Shown: positions 45,464-54,232, counted from the first letter of the stretch. The stretch: 64,000 bases of DNA from Bacillota bacterium (GCA_026627065.1 JAPNUO010000005.1:124001-188000), one strand, 5' to 3'. Made by a program: numbers and translations. Notes: generated by a model from the letters alone, not told the origin.

Positions 45464-46315
45464 GTGGTTGTCGAAACGCCTCACCTGTACGTGGCGCATG
45501 GAGATATCCTCGACCAAATTCGGTGGCTTCATGAGGGTAATTTTCCCCACCGATTTCGTTTAGTCTACCTGGATCCTCCGTTTTTTTCGAATAAAGAGTA
45601 CAATGCTTTTTCTGATACCTGGAGCTCGTTGCAGGAGTATCTCGCCGTCATGCGGACGTGGGTCGAAGCCATCCAGCCCTGGGTCGATGCAGAGGGGTTT
45701 TTTGTCCTGCATTGCGACTATCACGCCTCCCACTATCTCAAGGTGACGGTGGACGACATCTTCGGCTATGACAATTTTCGGAACGAATGGATCTGGCATT
45801 ACGGGGGGCGCCGCCAACCCGCGGTGGTGCGGGTAAACAGCAAGCACGACGTGCTGCTGGTCTGGGCAAAAAGCGCCCGGGCGCGGTTTAACCCGGTCTT
45901 CGAGCCGTGGTCGCGCGAGGAGTACGTGGCGTTGAAACGCCAAAAAGTCCACAGAGACGAAAACGGACGCGAGTGGATCTGGGGGCATCAAGGGCGCGGG
46001 CGGTCTCATGCGTATCGGATCTATCTGGACGAGCAAGTCGAGCGCGGCCGGGCGATTGATTCGGTGTGGGATATCCCGATCATTAACACCTCGGCCAAAG
46101 AGCGCGTCGGCTATCCGACGCAAAAGCCGGTCCGCCTCTTGCGGCGAGTGGTCGAGCTGACCACGAATCCCGGCGAGTGGGTGGCCGACTTTGCCGCGGG
46201 CTCGGGCACGACGGGCGTGGCGGCCTTGGACTTGGGGCGGTCGGCGTGGCTGGGCGACATCTACGGGGAAGCCGTGCGGATTATGGTGCAACGCTTAGGA
46301 TTTCAGGCGGTTTAG
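45464..46315 (+). CDS. Orphan DNA methyltransferase (N6-adenine/N4-cytosine type, beta class)
   Basis: About 283 residues. Motif IV is DPPF in LVYLDPPFFSNKEYN. The AdoMet-binding motif I comes late, FAAGSGTTGVAALDLGR (about 250-266), so the order is that of beta-class enzymes; the variable middle region is the target recognition domain. KERVGYPTQKPVRLLRR is a typical motif. No restriction endonuclease gene is adjacent, so it is a solitary methyltransferase; the target sequence is unknown. The GTG start at 45464 is weakly supported: no clear RBS, only chosen because it begins just before the conserved region. The open frame upstream to 45275 overlaps the DUF202 gene. Confidence 0.82.
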   Translation: MVVETPHLYVAHGDILDQIRWLHEGNFPHRFRLVYLDPPFFSNKEYNAFSDTWSSLQEYLAVMRTWVEAIQPWVDAEGFFVLHCDYHASHYLKVTVDDIFGYDNFRNEWIWHYGGRRQPAVVRVNSKHDVLLVWAKSARARFNPVFEPWSREEYVALKRQKVHRDENGREWIWGHQGRGRSHAYRIYLDEQVERGRAIDSVWDIPIINTSAKERVGYPTQKPVRLLRRVVELTTNPGEWVADFAAGSGTTGVAALDLGRSAWLGDIYGEAVRIMVQRLGFQAV

Positions 46316-46334
46316 CCTTTTGAGGTGATAACGG

Positions 46335-47798
46335 ATGGCAGAGACAGGGACGCGCAAATGGTGGATTTTGGCTGTCGTGACCTTGGTGGCGTTTGTGACC
46401 AATTTGGACGGCACCATTGTGGTGGTGGGCTTGCCGCGTATGGTGGCGGGGTTGCATACCACCGTGACGACTGGCCTATGGACCTTAACCGCGTATATCA
46501 TTACCAGCACCGTCTTTTTGTTGCCGGCCGGGCGCTGGTCGGACATGGTCGGGCGCAAGCGGATTTTTTTGGCGGGGCTGGCCATTTTTGGCGTGGCGAC
46601 ATTCTTTTGCGGAATCTCCCCCTCCGGAAGCCTCCTCCTGGTCTTCCGCTTTGTGCAGGGGGTGGGGGCCGCGTTGGCACTGGCGACGGCCACTCCCATC
46701 ATTGTGAGCGCGTTTCCGCCCCAACAACTGGGCCGTGCCCTGGGCATTAACTCGACGGCCTGGGTCATGGGCTCCATTGTCGGGCCGGTCGTCGGCGGGT
46801 TACTGGTCAGCACCTGGGGCTGGCGGTGGATCTTTTTTGTGGCGATTCCCTTTGCCCTCATTGGCGTGATTGGGGCCATGGCCGTGCTGGAAGAGCCGAA
46901 ACAGCACCAGGAGGGGCAGAGCGACTTGCTGGGCGCCGTCACCTTTGGGCTGGGCCTCGTGGGCCTATTGCTTGTGCTGTCGTTAGGCCAAGGCTGGGGC
47001 TGGTTGTCGTTTCGAACCGTGGGCGCGTTAGCCGTGAGCATTCTTTGCTTTGTTCTTTTTTGGGTGATTGAGCGGCACAGCCGCGATCCGATGTTCAACC
47101 TTGCCCTGTTGAATCATCGGCATTACCGGGCCGGGCTTGGGGTGACCATCCTTTACGCGATCGGATTTTTTGCCACCACCTTTCTCCTGACCATCTATTT
47201 GCAGGGGGCGGTGCATTTAAGCCCGATCGATGCGGGCCTCATGCTGGTGCCGCTGTCTTTGCCACAATTGGTGCTGGCACCCGTGGGAGGAAGCCTGGCC
47301 GACCGCTACGGCTCGCCCGTCCTGGTGATGGTGGGTTTGGCGCTTTTAGCCGTCGCCGGATTTTGGCTGGGCCATCTTCCCACCCGGTTCAGCCCTTGGC
47401 CGGTGATCTTGCCCCTTCTTTTGATGTCGGCCGCCAACGGGACGCTCTGGCCGGCATTAACCAAAGCCGTGATGTCTTCGGCGCCCCGCGAACACACCGG
47501 CTCCGCTTCGGGCATGTTCTTCACCTTTCGCAACGTGGGCATGGCGCTTTCGCTCACCTTGGCGCTGATGATTGCCGAGGTGAGTTTGCCCACGCGGTTG
47601 GCGGACGAGATCTACCTGGGCACCGCAGGCATCTTGCGACCGGCGGTCACGGGAGCGCTAGTTCACGCCACCAATGTGGGCTTCTGGGTCTTTGTCGGCT
47701 TTTACCTGTTGGCGCTGGCCACCGCGACGACCCTCGTTCGCCCTCACGCTACCGAAGCCGCGAAGGAATCCTATACCGCGGGGAGCGGCGCCTCCTAA
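46335..47798 (+). CDS. MFS transporter, DHA2 (EmrB/QacA-like) family
   Basis: 487 residues, predicted 14 membrane helices. Motif LDGTIVVVGLP in helix 1, GRWSDMVGRKRIFLAGLAIF (loop 2-3 motif A) and the helix 5 segment GINSTAWVMGSIVGPVVGGLL are typical of proton-coupled drug or small-molecule exporters. The substrate cannot be told. It begins 20 bases after the methyltransferase, so the two may share a transcript. Confidence 0.88.
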   Translation: MAETGTRKWWILAVVTLVAFVTNLDGTIVVVGLPRMVAGLHTTVTTGLWTLTAYIITSTVFLLPAGRWSDMVGRKRIFLAGLAIFGVATFFCGISPSGSLLLVFRFVQGVGAALALATATPIIVSAFPPQQLGRALGINSTAWVMGSIVGPVVGGLLVSTWGWRWIFFVAIPFALIGVIGAMAVLEEPKQHQEGQSDLLGAVTFGLGLVGLLLVLSLGQGWGWLSFRTVGALAVSILCFVLFWVIERHSRDPMFNLALLNHRHYRAGLGVTILYAIGFFATTFLLTIYLQGAVHLSPIDAGLMLVPLSLPQLVLAPVGGSLADRYGSPVLVMVGLALLAVAGFWLGHLPTRFSPWPVILPLLLMSAANGTLWPALTKAVMSSAPREHTGSASGMFFTFRNVGMALSLTLALMIAEVSLPTRLADEIYLGTAGILRPAVTGALVHATNVGFWVFVGFYLLALATATTLVRPHATEAAKESYTAGSGAS

Positions 47799-47817
47799 GG
47801 AAAGTGGTCAACACTTT

Positions 47818-48147
47818 TTAGTCGGAACCGAAGGCGAAGCGCCGGATGTCGCTTTCCGGCCGGTAACCAATGAGACGAGCCACCTCTTGGCCGTCTTCAA
47901 TCCGCACCAGGCAGGGAATGCCCTGGACATCCCAGTTCCGGGCCAAGTCCGGGTTTTCGTCGGTGTCGATGCGGACAAAAACGACAGTGTCTGGGGCTTC
48001 TTGAGCCACTTTTTCAGCGATTGGACCCAACCGCCGGCAGTGAGGTCACCAGGGGGCAGTAAACAACGCAATGAGCCGATGGCCCTGGGCTTTGGTGGAT
48101 GCGAGGAGTGCCTCCCATTCACTCTGAGTAATGTTTTGCACGTCCAT
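47818..48147 (-). CDS. Selenocysteine-containing thioredoxin (TGA in the active site)
   Basis: Reading from ATG 48147 (or GTG 48141) gives MDVQNITQSEWEALLA, then ALFTAPW, an in-frame TGA at 48048-48046, then PHCRRLGPIAEK. The thioredoxin fold continues to a normal end: VVFVRIDTDENPDLARNWDVQGIPCLVRIEDG. The TGA stands exactly where the first Cys of the W-C-x-x-C motif belongs, giving W-U-P-H-C. A SECIS hairpin with the same spacing as in fdhA follows. The total of 109 residues equals a normal thioredoxin, and no other frameshift or stop is present, which argues against a pseudogene. It would be a cytoplasmic dithiol/selenol oxidoreductase. A minus-strand TATAAT is at 48201-48196. Confidence 0.8.
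48017..48048 (-). promoter_or_regulatory. SECIS element of the thioredoxin gene
   Basis: On the minus strand, the TGA (48048-48046) is followed by 11 bases, then a 7-base-pair stem GCGGTTG (48034-48028) with CAATCGC (48023-48017), loop GGTC. Stem length, distance to TGA and the GGUC loop equal those of the fdhA SECIS. Confidence 0.75.
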
Positions 48148-48703
48148 CCCTTCTCTTTCGGGTCAAGCAGGTGCGAGACCATAGATCTCCCCCTCATTAT
48201 AACGAATGGCGCGGCGCCATGTTGGTGCCGGTGCGCAGATCGTCCCGGCGTTGCTGGGCATGGTGACGATCACGGCGAGTTCTTATGATTGAGGTGAAGT
48301 GTTTTCGCTAGCGGACTTCTACTTTCTGACGCCAGGGGCAAACGAACAAAAGTCACCATTAGAACGGCCCACCAATTCGGCGCGAGGGCGGCGGATCAGC
48401 GAGGTTACAGGTCCTCAAACCCCTGGCAGGTGTTGCAATCCGCATGGATTTACCGCCAACCATCCGGCCTGAATCTTGGATGTCATGCCAGTGGCGCTGC
48501 ATCGATCGTCCCATCACATCTCCCTGCATGCCGGGACATTTGCCCTTGCGCAAGAATGTCCCCGCAAGTTCCTCTTGGTGCGTTTTGTGTTCGCCCTTTT
48601 ACACAACCGCGAGGGCTTTGCCCTAATTGCCATCATCTGCTAAATTCACGGCGATACGGGACGCTCATGACTCACTGTGCTATAAGGGGAAGGATTGTCT
48701 CTC
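48148..48703. other. Intergenic stretch without a recognised gene
   Basis: About 555 bases upstream of the thioredoxin gene and of the coiled-coil pseudogene. Only the thioredoxin -10 box was noticed; open frames here encode nothing recognisable. Confidence 0.45.
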
Positions 48704-49115
48704 ATGGGCGATGCGCCGAAGCCGTCCGATGCGTCCCCGGTGCTGGAAATGCCGTGGGTACGCATTAGCAAGCACATTCAGCAAATCCACGACACATCAA
48801 CCAGCGCTTCAATCATGAGCGCCTGCGGATGGACGAGCGGTTTGCCGCGCTCGAACACAGCCTCAACGACCGTTGGGCTGCACAAGAACGGAGCTTGAAC
48901 GAACGTTAGCGGCCCAAGAGAAGAGGATGGACGACCGCTTGGCCGCGATTGACCAGCGGTTCGCTTCGACCAATCAACCAATCAACGCCTGGATCAGCGG
49001 ATCGATAAGCTCGAACACCGCTTCGAATTCCGGGTGAGCACTTGGCTGGCCATCATTGTCGCGATCTGCACACTCATTATTGGCGCGCCACTGGGACATC
49101 CGGAGCACTGGTAGC
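48704..49115 (+). pseudogene. Broken gene for a small coiled-coil protein with a C-terminal membrane anchor
   Basis: From ATG 48704 (GGGGAAGGA upstream) the sequence reads MGDAPKPSDASPVLEMPWV and then IQQIHD. It must change frame near 48796 to continue INQRFNHERLRMDERFAALE, again near 48907 after a TAG to read RLAAQEKRMDDRLAAIDQRF, and again near 48975 at a CAATCAAC direct duplication to read RLDQRIDKLEHRFEFRV. It ends with the hydrophobic STWLAIIVAICTLIIGAPLG and a stop. The heptad-like repeats (LAAQE/DQRF) and one membrane helix recall XhlA-type or DUF1640-like proteins. Three frameshifts show that it is decayed. Confidence 0.7.
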
Positions 49116-49404
49116 CGTTTCTAGGCCCTGTGTCCGTGCGCAGCGGCCGATCCGGCGCCGGAGTTGATCGACAAACGGCGGCTCCGGAGGCTTATCTCTT
49201 CCCGATTCTGAGGTGCCCGCTCCTTAAATACCACAGCACACCGTCGGCCCATCGCCACTCACCGCACGCCTCAATGTCTCACACGTCCCCGAATTTGAGA
49301 GGCTCATGAAATAAGCTAACATGCACCCCACGGGCGCCACAGGTTTTTAGGTTTCCTGCCCCTGACGGCGATCCCACAATTATTGACGTAGAGCCCTTTT
49401 TTCA

Positions 49405-49433
49405 TTGACATGCAGTGTTTCGCGTGCTAGAAT
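49405..49433 (+). promoter_or_regulatory. Promoter of the rpmG-secE-nusG-rplK-rplA operon
   Basis: TTGACA (49405-49410), 17 bases, TAGAAT (49428-49433); the start codon of rpmG lies 28 bases further. The 346 bases before rpmG contain no gene. Confidence 0.75.
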
Positions 49434-49461
49434 GCTTCCGCATGACTGGGAGGTTAACAAC

Positions 49462-49611
49462 ATGCGCACCATTATTACGTTGGCCTGTAGCGAATGTCAG
49501 CGTCGCAACTACACGACCACGAAGAACAAAAAGAACGATCCCAACCGGCTAGAACGGCGAAAGTACTGTCGGTGGTGTCGTAGGCATACTGTTCATCGGG
49601 AAACGCGCTAA
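49462..49611 (+). CDS. rpmG: 50S ribosomal protein L33
   Basis: 49 residues, the Cys-containing (zinc-binding) form of L33: two CxxC pairs in [18 protein letters not shown] and [22 protein letters not shown] lies 8 bases before ATG 49462. It is the first gene of the SecE/NusG operon, the position it holds in many Gram-positive bacteria. Confidence 0.95.
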   Translation: MRTIITLACSECQRRNYTTTKNKKNDPNRLERRKYCRWCRRHTVHRETR

Positions 49612-49641
49612 CGCCCGTCAGGGGGCAGAAGTGGAGAACAG

Positions 49642-49851
49642 ATGGAAGCGAAAGGCGTTGTCACAGCTTCTGACCGCTCATGGAAGTATTTGAGGGAAGT
49701 TCGGGCGGAGCTGAAAAAAGTGGTGTGGCCGACTCCACGACAGACCGCATCCTACACGGGGTTCGTGGTGGTGTTCTCGCTGGTCATTGTGGCGATAATT
49801 AGCTTGTTGGACACCATCTTCAATCTGGGGCTCCACTATTATCTCCACTAA
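49642..49851 (+). CDS. secE: Preprotein translocase subunit SecE
   Basis: 69 residues, the short single-spanning bacterial SecE: an amphipathic segment YLREVRAELKKVVWPTPRQTASYT followed by one membrane helix FVVVFSLVIVAIISLLDTIFNL. It stabilises SecY in the SecYEG channel. It lies 30 bases after rpmG and before nusG, the classic order. Confidence 0.95.
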   Translation: MEAKGVVTASDRSWKYLREVRAELKKVVWPTPRQTASYTGFVVVFSLVIVAIISLLDTIFNLGLHYYLH

Positions 49852-49934
49852 AGTTCGTGGCGAGGGCGAGAAAAGGGCGGTGAGCCCTTTTTGCTATGCG
49901 TGGGAGCCTCAAGGCACGGAAGGCGGCGGGGAAC

Positions 49935-50465
49935 GTGCAAAAAAATTGGTATGTGATCCATACCTATTCCGGTTACGAAAACAAAGTCAAGGCCAATTTA
50001 GAGCGTCGCGTGGAATCCATGGGGATGGAGGACAAGATTTTTCGCATCATGGTGCCCATGGAGGAAGAATTGGAAGTGAAGGACGGCAAGAAGCGGGTCG
50101 TCAAGAAGAAAGTCTTTCCCGGCTATGTGCTGGTGGAAATGTACATGACGGACGATTCGTGGTATGTCGTGCGCAATACGCCGGGCGTGACAGGCTTTGT
50201 GGGGTCCGGATCCAAGCCGATTCCGCTGCTTGAACATGAAGTGCGGACGATTTTGGGGCATGACCTGTCGGGAGTGCCTGAATTGCCGCGCGTTAACCTC
50301 TCGGTTGGACAAGAGGTGTTGGTGAAGGAAGGCCCCTTCGAAGGATTTTCTGGACGGATCGAAGAGGTTCTGCCAGATCGGGGCAAGGTGCGCCTCACGG
50401 TTTCCATGTTTGGCCGGGATACACCGTTGGAAGTGGACTTCACCCAAGTCGCGGAGATGGAATAG
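49935..50465 (+). CDS. nusG: Transcription elongation/antitermination factor NusG
   Basis: 176 residues. The NGN domain has [21 protein letters not shown] and [30 protein letters not shown]; the C-terminal KOW domain has [24 protein letters not shown] 49935 is chosen, because GGAAGG and purine-rich sequence precede it and it gives the normal N-terminus ([10 protein letters not shown]). The upstream ATG at 49896 would add an atypical tail and has no RBS. Confidence 0.95.
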   Translation: MQKNWYVIHTYSGYENKVKANLERRVESMGMEDKIFRIMVPMEEELEVKDGKKRVVKKKVFPGYVLVEMYMTDDSWYVVRNTPGVTGFVGSGSKPIPLLEHEVRTILGHDLSGVPELPRVNLSVGQEVLVKEGPFEGFSGRIEEVLPDRGKVRLTVSMFGRDTPLEVDFTQVAEME

Positions 50466-50487
50466 CCAGGAAAAGCGAGGGAATAGC

Positions 50488-50913
50488 GTGCCGAAGAAAG
50501 TTGTAGGCGTCATTAAACTGCAGATTGCGGCGGGCAAGGCCACGCCAGCTCCTCCGGTCGGGCCGGCTCTGGGGCAACACGGCGTCAACATCATGGCGTT
50601 TGTCAAGGAGTACAACGAGAGGACCCAGAACCAGGTCGGATTGATTATTCCCGTGGAGATCACGGTCTATGAAGACCGGTCGTTTACGTTTGTGACCAAG
50701 ACCCCTCCGGCGGCTGTGCTCATCAAAAAGGCGCTAGGTATTGAAACCGCTTCTTCCCATCCGAATACCCAAAAAGTGGGAACATTGACCCGGGCGCAAC
50801 TTCGGGAAATTGCGGAAACCAAAATGCCGGATCTGAACGCCAAAACGATTGAGGCGGCCATGCGCATGATTGAGGGCACAGCGCGAAGCATGGGCGTGCA
50901 GATTGCGGACTGA
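50488..50913 (+). CDS. rplK: 50S ribosomal protein L11
   Basis: 141 residues from GTG 50488 ([43 protein letters not shown]). The L11 block [20 protein letters not shown] and the C-terminal RNA-binding domain end with [22 protein letters not shown] upstream serves as RBS. Second of the two ribosomal-stalk-related genes of the operon. Confidence 0.96.
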   Translation: MPKKVVGVIKLQIAAGKATPAPPVGPALGQHGVNIMAFVKEYNERTQNQVGLIIPVEITVYEDRSFTFVTKTPPAAVLIKKALGIETASSHPNTQKVGTLTRAQLREIAETKMPDLNAKTIEAAMRMIEGTARSMGVQIAD

Positions 50914-50967
50914 GGTCCAAAGTTTGGTGGAAGACGTCTGTCGCTAACACCACAAGGAGGAATTTAG

Positions 50968-51678
50968 ATGTCAAAGGCGGGTAAACGTTTTCGGGAAGCG
51001 GAGGCCAAGGTCGATCGCGGACGCCTTTACGAGCCGGAAGAAGCGTTGGCGCTGGCGAAATCCTTGGCGTTTGCGAAGTTTCCTGAGACGGTGGAAGTTG
51101 CGGTGCGTCTTGGAGTGGACCCGCGCCACTCGGATCAAGTGGTTCGCGGTGCCGTGGTGTTGCCTCACGGAACGGGCCGAAGCGTGCGCGTCCTGGTATT
51201 TGCTAAAGGAGACAAGGCCAAGGAAGCCGAAGAGGCTGGGGCGGACTTCGTCGGCGCCGAAGAGCTGGTGGAACGAATCCAAGACGGCTGGTTGGACTTC
51301 GACATGGCGGTGGCTACCCCCGACATGATGGGCGTGGTGGGGCGCATTGGGAAAATTTTAGGGCCGCGAGGCCTCATGCCGAATCCCAAAACGGGGACGG
51401 TCACCTTTGAGGTGAAGGACGCCGTCCGGGAAATTAAGGCGGGGAAGATTGAGTTTCGGACCGACCGCGGGGGCGTTGTTCACGCGCCCATTGGCAAGGT
51501 GACGTTTGACACCGAACAGTTGCGGGAAAACTTGTCGGCGCTAATGGATGCGTTGCTCAAGGCGAAGCCTGCTGCGGCCAAGGGGACCTATGTGCGGAGT
51601 GTCACCATCTCGACGACGATGGGGCCCGGCATTCCGGTCAACCCCGTGAGCGCCCAGCGCGTGGCCCTGCCTGTCTAG
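50968..51678 (+). CDS. rplA: 50S ribosomal protein L1
   Basis: 236 residues. [57 protein letters not shown], and the late [15 protein letters not shown] with [21 protein letters not shown] are L1 features. AAGGAGG lies 8 bases before the ATG. L1 normally represses its own rplKA mRNA; a terminator directly follows, so here rplJ and rplL are not co-transcribed. Confidence 0.96.
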   Translation: MSKAGKRFREAEAKVDRGRLYEPEEALALAKSLAFAKFPETVEVAVRLGVDPRHSDQVVRGAVVLPHGTGRSVRVLVFAKGDKAKEAEEAGADFVGAEELVERIQDGWLDFDMAVATPDMMGVVGRIGKILGPRGLMPNPKTGTVTFEVKDAVREIKAGKIEFRTDRGGVVHAPIGKVTFDTEQLRENLSALMDALLKAKPAAAKGTYVRSVTISTTMGPGIPVNPVSAQRVALPV

Positions 51679-51701
51679 CGCGAACGGCGGTCGCGAGAAG
51701 G

Positions 51702-51738
51702 GGCTTCTTCTTGGAAGATCCAAGAAGAAGCCTTTTTT
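51702..51738 (+). terminator. Intrinsic terminator after rplA
   Basis: A 13-base-pair hairpin (GGCTTCTTCTTGG with CCAAGAAGAAGCC, loop AAGAT) is followed by TTTTTT, 24 bases after the rplA stop. Confidence 0.92.
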
Positions 51739-51847
51739 CTTCGGTGCCGTCGCGCACTTTTTTCCCTTGATCGCGCCTAAATAACCTAGTATAGTGATAG
51801 GGTAATTATAGAATTGCGGCATTGGATCGCGACGTGAGGTGACCTGA

Positions 51848-53383
51848 GTGTCTATTGTAATAGCGGTGGTTCTGTACAGTCTCTTTCTTGTCTGGCTTGG
51901 CAGAGCGCGCTCCGCCCACGAGTTGAGCGGATACCACGACGGCGGCCGGCAATTCTCGTTTTGGACCGTTTTTGTGATGGTGTTGGGCCTGTGGAGCTCG
52001 TCAGTGATTGTGGTACAAATTGATACCGGCTACGACTCAGGATGGTCAGCCGTGTGGTATGGCATTAGCGTCGGCGTCATGTCGATTTTGGTGTCGCTGT
52101 TAGTGCCGTGGTTTCGCCGCGCCCAATATTTGTCGAACAGCGATCTGCTGGGAGCGCGATTTGGTCTGCGCGTGCGGCGTTTGTCCGCCCTGGTCATTGG
52201 CATGACCTTTCCCATTTTTGCCATGTCCAATGCGCTGGCGCAGGCGGCATTTTTTCACGTGGCCTTTGGATGGCCGCTCAGCATTAGCTTGGTGGTGACC
52301 ACCTTAGCGTTGATCGCGGCTCTGGCGAGCGGGGGCATGTGGTCCTTGGCGAAGACGCAAGGCCTCAATACGGGCTTGGTGCTGGCAGGCCTGGCGCTGG
52401 CCTGGCTGCGGTTTCACCAGCTGGCCATTCCCCATGTGGTGGTTAGCAAGAGTTTTGGCAGTTGGTTTGGCATCGGCCAGGGCCTGATATGGGTATGGTT
52501 CGGCATGAACATTATTAACGCCCTCTCTGCGCAGGCCGAGATTCAGGCCGTCGTGAATGCTCGCGATATTCGCCGCGGTCAATGGGCCGTGTGGACTTCC
52601 ACGCTGGTGTTGCTCGGCGTGGTGTTTCTCAGCACCTGGCTAGGCATGCAAACCCGGGAAGCGTTTTTAAATGGGCGGGTTGAAGGCTTGGTGGCGTACG
52701 CCATTGTGTTGTTGAGACATGCCCCCGCCTGGTTTCAAGTGGCGATGGCCATTTCCACTTGGGCGTTGGCGCTGACCTGGTGCGGCCCGCTTCTCTTTTC
52801 CGGGGCCATGAGTCTCGGGCGCGATTTATTTGGCATCGACCGAGCCCGACTCGGCACCATCATTGCGCTGGCCGTGGAAGGGGCGCTCATGGTGGGGTAC
52901 GCCTTGTGGCGGCCGGGTGAAGTCGCATGGTGGCGGGTGTTTGGCTTGACGTTGCGCAATGCCGCCGTCGTTGGCCCGACGCTGGCTGTGTGGCTGTGGT
53001 CGGATCTGTCGGAGCGCGCGGTGTTGGTGTCGATGCTGGCAGGCATCGGCGTGGGCCTGGGCGCGAACGCCATTACAGGCTTTTCCGCCACCCACTTCGT
53101 GTGGGGGATCAATCCCATGTGGCTGGCTGCCTCGGTCGCCTTCTTGGTGCTGGCCTGGTGGCGGCTGATGGAACGCCGGCGCTGGGAATGGCTGACCCTC
53201 GGTATCCTTCTGTATGGGGTGGTGAGCTGGGGAACAGTTGTGCAGCATTGGACCGCGCCCGCTGTCGCTGGTATCGTCCTCCTGTTGGCAGCTCTCGGAG
53301 AAGTGGCGTTGGCGTGGCTGGCGACGCGCCCGTACGCGGCGCCTGTCGCCGAAGAAGTGCCGTATTACCAGAGCAGCCAATAA
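51848..53383 (+). CDS. Sodium:solute symporter (SSS) family transporter
   Basis: 511 residues with about 13 predicted membrane helices. An N-terminal SSS-like segment (YHDGGRQFSFWTVFVMVLGLWSS), YLSNSDLLGARFGLRVRRLSALV and IINALSAQAEIQAVVNARDIRRGQWAVW correspond to the family core. The substrate is not predictable; relatives carry short organic acids, amino acids or proline. The start is GTG 51848. It is alone behind the ribosomal operon terminator and convergent with the cytochrome gene. Confidence 0.8.
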   Translation: MSIVIAVVLYSLFLVWLGRARSAHELSGYHDGGRQFSFWTVFVMVLGLWSSSVIVVQIDTGYDSGWSAVWYGISVGVMSILVSLLVPWFRRAQYLSNSDLLGARFGLRVRRLSALVIGMTFPIFAMSNALAQAAFFHVAFGWPLSISLVVTTLALIAALASGGMWSLAKTQGLNTGLVLAGLALAWLRFHQLAIPHVVVSKSFGSWFGIGQGLIWVWFGMNIINALSAQAEIQAVVNARDIRRGQWAVWTSTLVLLGVVFLSTWLGMQTREAFLNGRVEGLVAYAIVLLRHAPAWFQVAMAISTWALALTWCGPLLFSGAMSLGRDLFGIDRARLGTIIALAVEGALMVGYALWRPGEVAWWRVFGLTLRNAAVVGPTLAVWLWSDLSERAVLVSMLAGIGVGLGANAITGFSATHFVWGINPMWLAASVAFLVLAWWRLMERRRWEWLTLGILLYGVVSWGTVVQHWTAPAVAGIVLLLAALGEVALAWLATRPYAAPVAEEVPYYQSSQ

Positions 53384-53406
53384 CGAATAGCGCGGGGGGC
53401 CCCATC

Positions 53407-53826
53407 TCACCGTTCGTGAAAGCGAGACAGGTGGCGGAGGTAGAGGTCGAGCAGCGCCAGTTGGGGACTTGTCGCGGATAGCGGGTGGCCGTGCATGCGT
53501 TCCACCAAGCAGTCATTGATCTGAGCCTCAAGGGTTTGGATCCGACCTTTGGCTGTGACTCGAGGGTATGCGGTTTTGACGCCGACGAGCGAGGGGATGC
53601 GGTGGAGCCCCAAACGGTGAGAGAACCGTCCGCCGTCTGTGTGACAACTATTGCAAGACCGGTGGTTGGTGCCTAGGTTGGGGTCGTGAAAGAGCCTGTC
53701 GCCGCGCGCTTCGGCCGCGCGAAGGCGGTGCACGGCGGTCACCGTTTGGGGCGTGGTGATTCCCGTCGCACAGCTGTAAATGACGAGGCAAGCCAGGGCG
53801 ATTCTTACGAACCAAACTTTGCGCAT
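53407..53826 (-). CDS. Small exported c-type cytochrome
   Basis: 139 residues. An N-terminal hydrophobic export segment (VWFVRIALACLVIYSC) precedes a single class I-like haem c site CNSCH in NHRSCNSCHTDGGRF. A possible axial Met lies in LVERMHGHP. GDRLFHDPNLGTNH and the downstream LGLHRIPSLVG resemble cytochromes of the di-haem peroxidase or TsdA-like kind, but only one haem motif is present. The Cys at about 19 could be a lipoprotein site, though the lipobox is imperfect. It is probably attached to the outer face of the membrane; its electron partner is not in the window. Confidence 0.78.
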   Translation of the reverse strand: MRKVWFVRIALACLVIYSCATGITTPQTVTAVHRLRAAEARGDRLFHDPNLGTNHRSCNSCHTDGGRFSHRLGLHRIPSLVGVKTAYPRVTAKGRIQTLEAQINDCLVERMHGHPLSATSPQLALLDLYLRHLSRFHER

Positions 53827-53868
53827 GTAGCCCTCCCGGTGTTAGCATGACCCGCTGGAGGAGAATTC

Positions 53869-54030
53869 ATGAAAATTTTTGGTCTAAGGCGGCAGGCTGG
53901 CGCATACGCATGTAACGCGGTGTTGACCGCAAATTTTTGGAAAGGGGCACGTAAGATGGCAACCAGTTTCGTTGTCGCGAGATATCACGGGTGGTCTTGG
54001 CGGGAGGAGGGGCCGCCGTGGCATGGATAG
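53869..54030 (+). CDS. Possible small protein (53 residues)
   Basis: ATG 53869 is preceded by TGGAGGAGAATTC, a well-spaced Shine-Dalgarno sequence. The product begins MKIFGLRRQAGAYACNAV and has no recognised domain. It overlaps the following GTG by 13 bases and may only be a leader or chance frame. Confidence 0.3.
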   Translation: MKIFGLRRQAGAYACNAVLTANFWKGARKMATSFVVARYHGWSWREEGPPWHG

Positions 54031-54206
54031 TGCGGGGGGTCAGCGCTCTCGCGGCAGCTACGGTCATTATCAACGGCGGCTACTGGGAAGCGCATCACCA
54101 TCTGTGGACGGGCGCAACGTTAGCGTTGTTTGGCATTGTCAGCCTCGTGATCATTACCGGTGCGAGTGCCGCCCATATAGATCGGGACCAACCTCGGGTA
54201 GAATAA
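54018..54206 (+). CDS. Small two-helix membrane protein
   Basis: 62 residues from GTG 54018, with GGGAGGAGGGG 8 bases upstream. The product has two hydrophobic segments (VRGVSALAAATVIINGGYW and ATLALFGIVSLVIITGASAAH) separated by the loop EAHHHLWTG. The family is unknown. A terminator follows directly, so it ends a short transcription unit. Confidence 0.55.
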   Translation: MAWIVRGVSALAAATVIINGGYWEAHHHLWTGATLALFGIVSLVIITGASAAHIDRDQPRVE

Positions 54207-54207
54207 A

Positions 54208-54232
54208 GCAGGGAGCATTCCCTGCTTTTTTA
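54208..54232 (+). terminator. Intrinsic terminator
   Basis: AGCAGGGA and TCCCTGCT pair around a CAT loop, followed by TTTTT; located directly after the small membrane protein and before ddl. Confidence 0.82.

Noticed and set aside
47818..48197. A 129-codon minus-strand open frame over the thioredoxin gene
   Set aside because: It is in a different phase; its product has no similarity to anything, while the other phase gives a perfect thioredoxin interrupted only by TGA.
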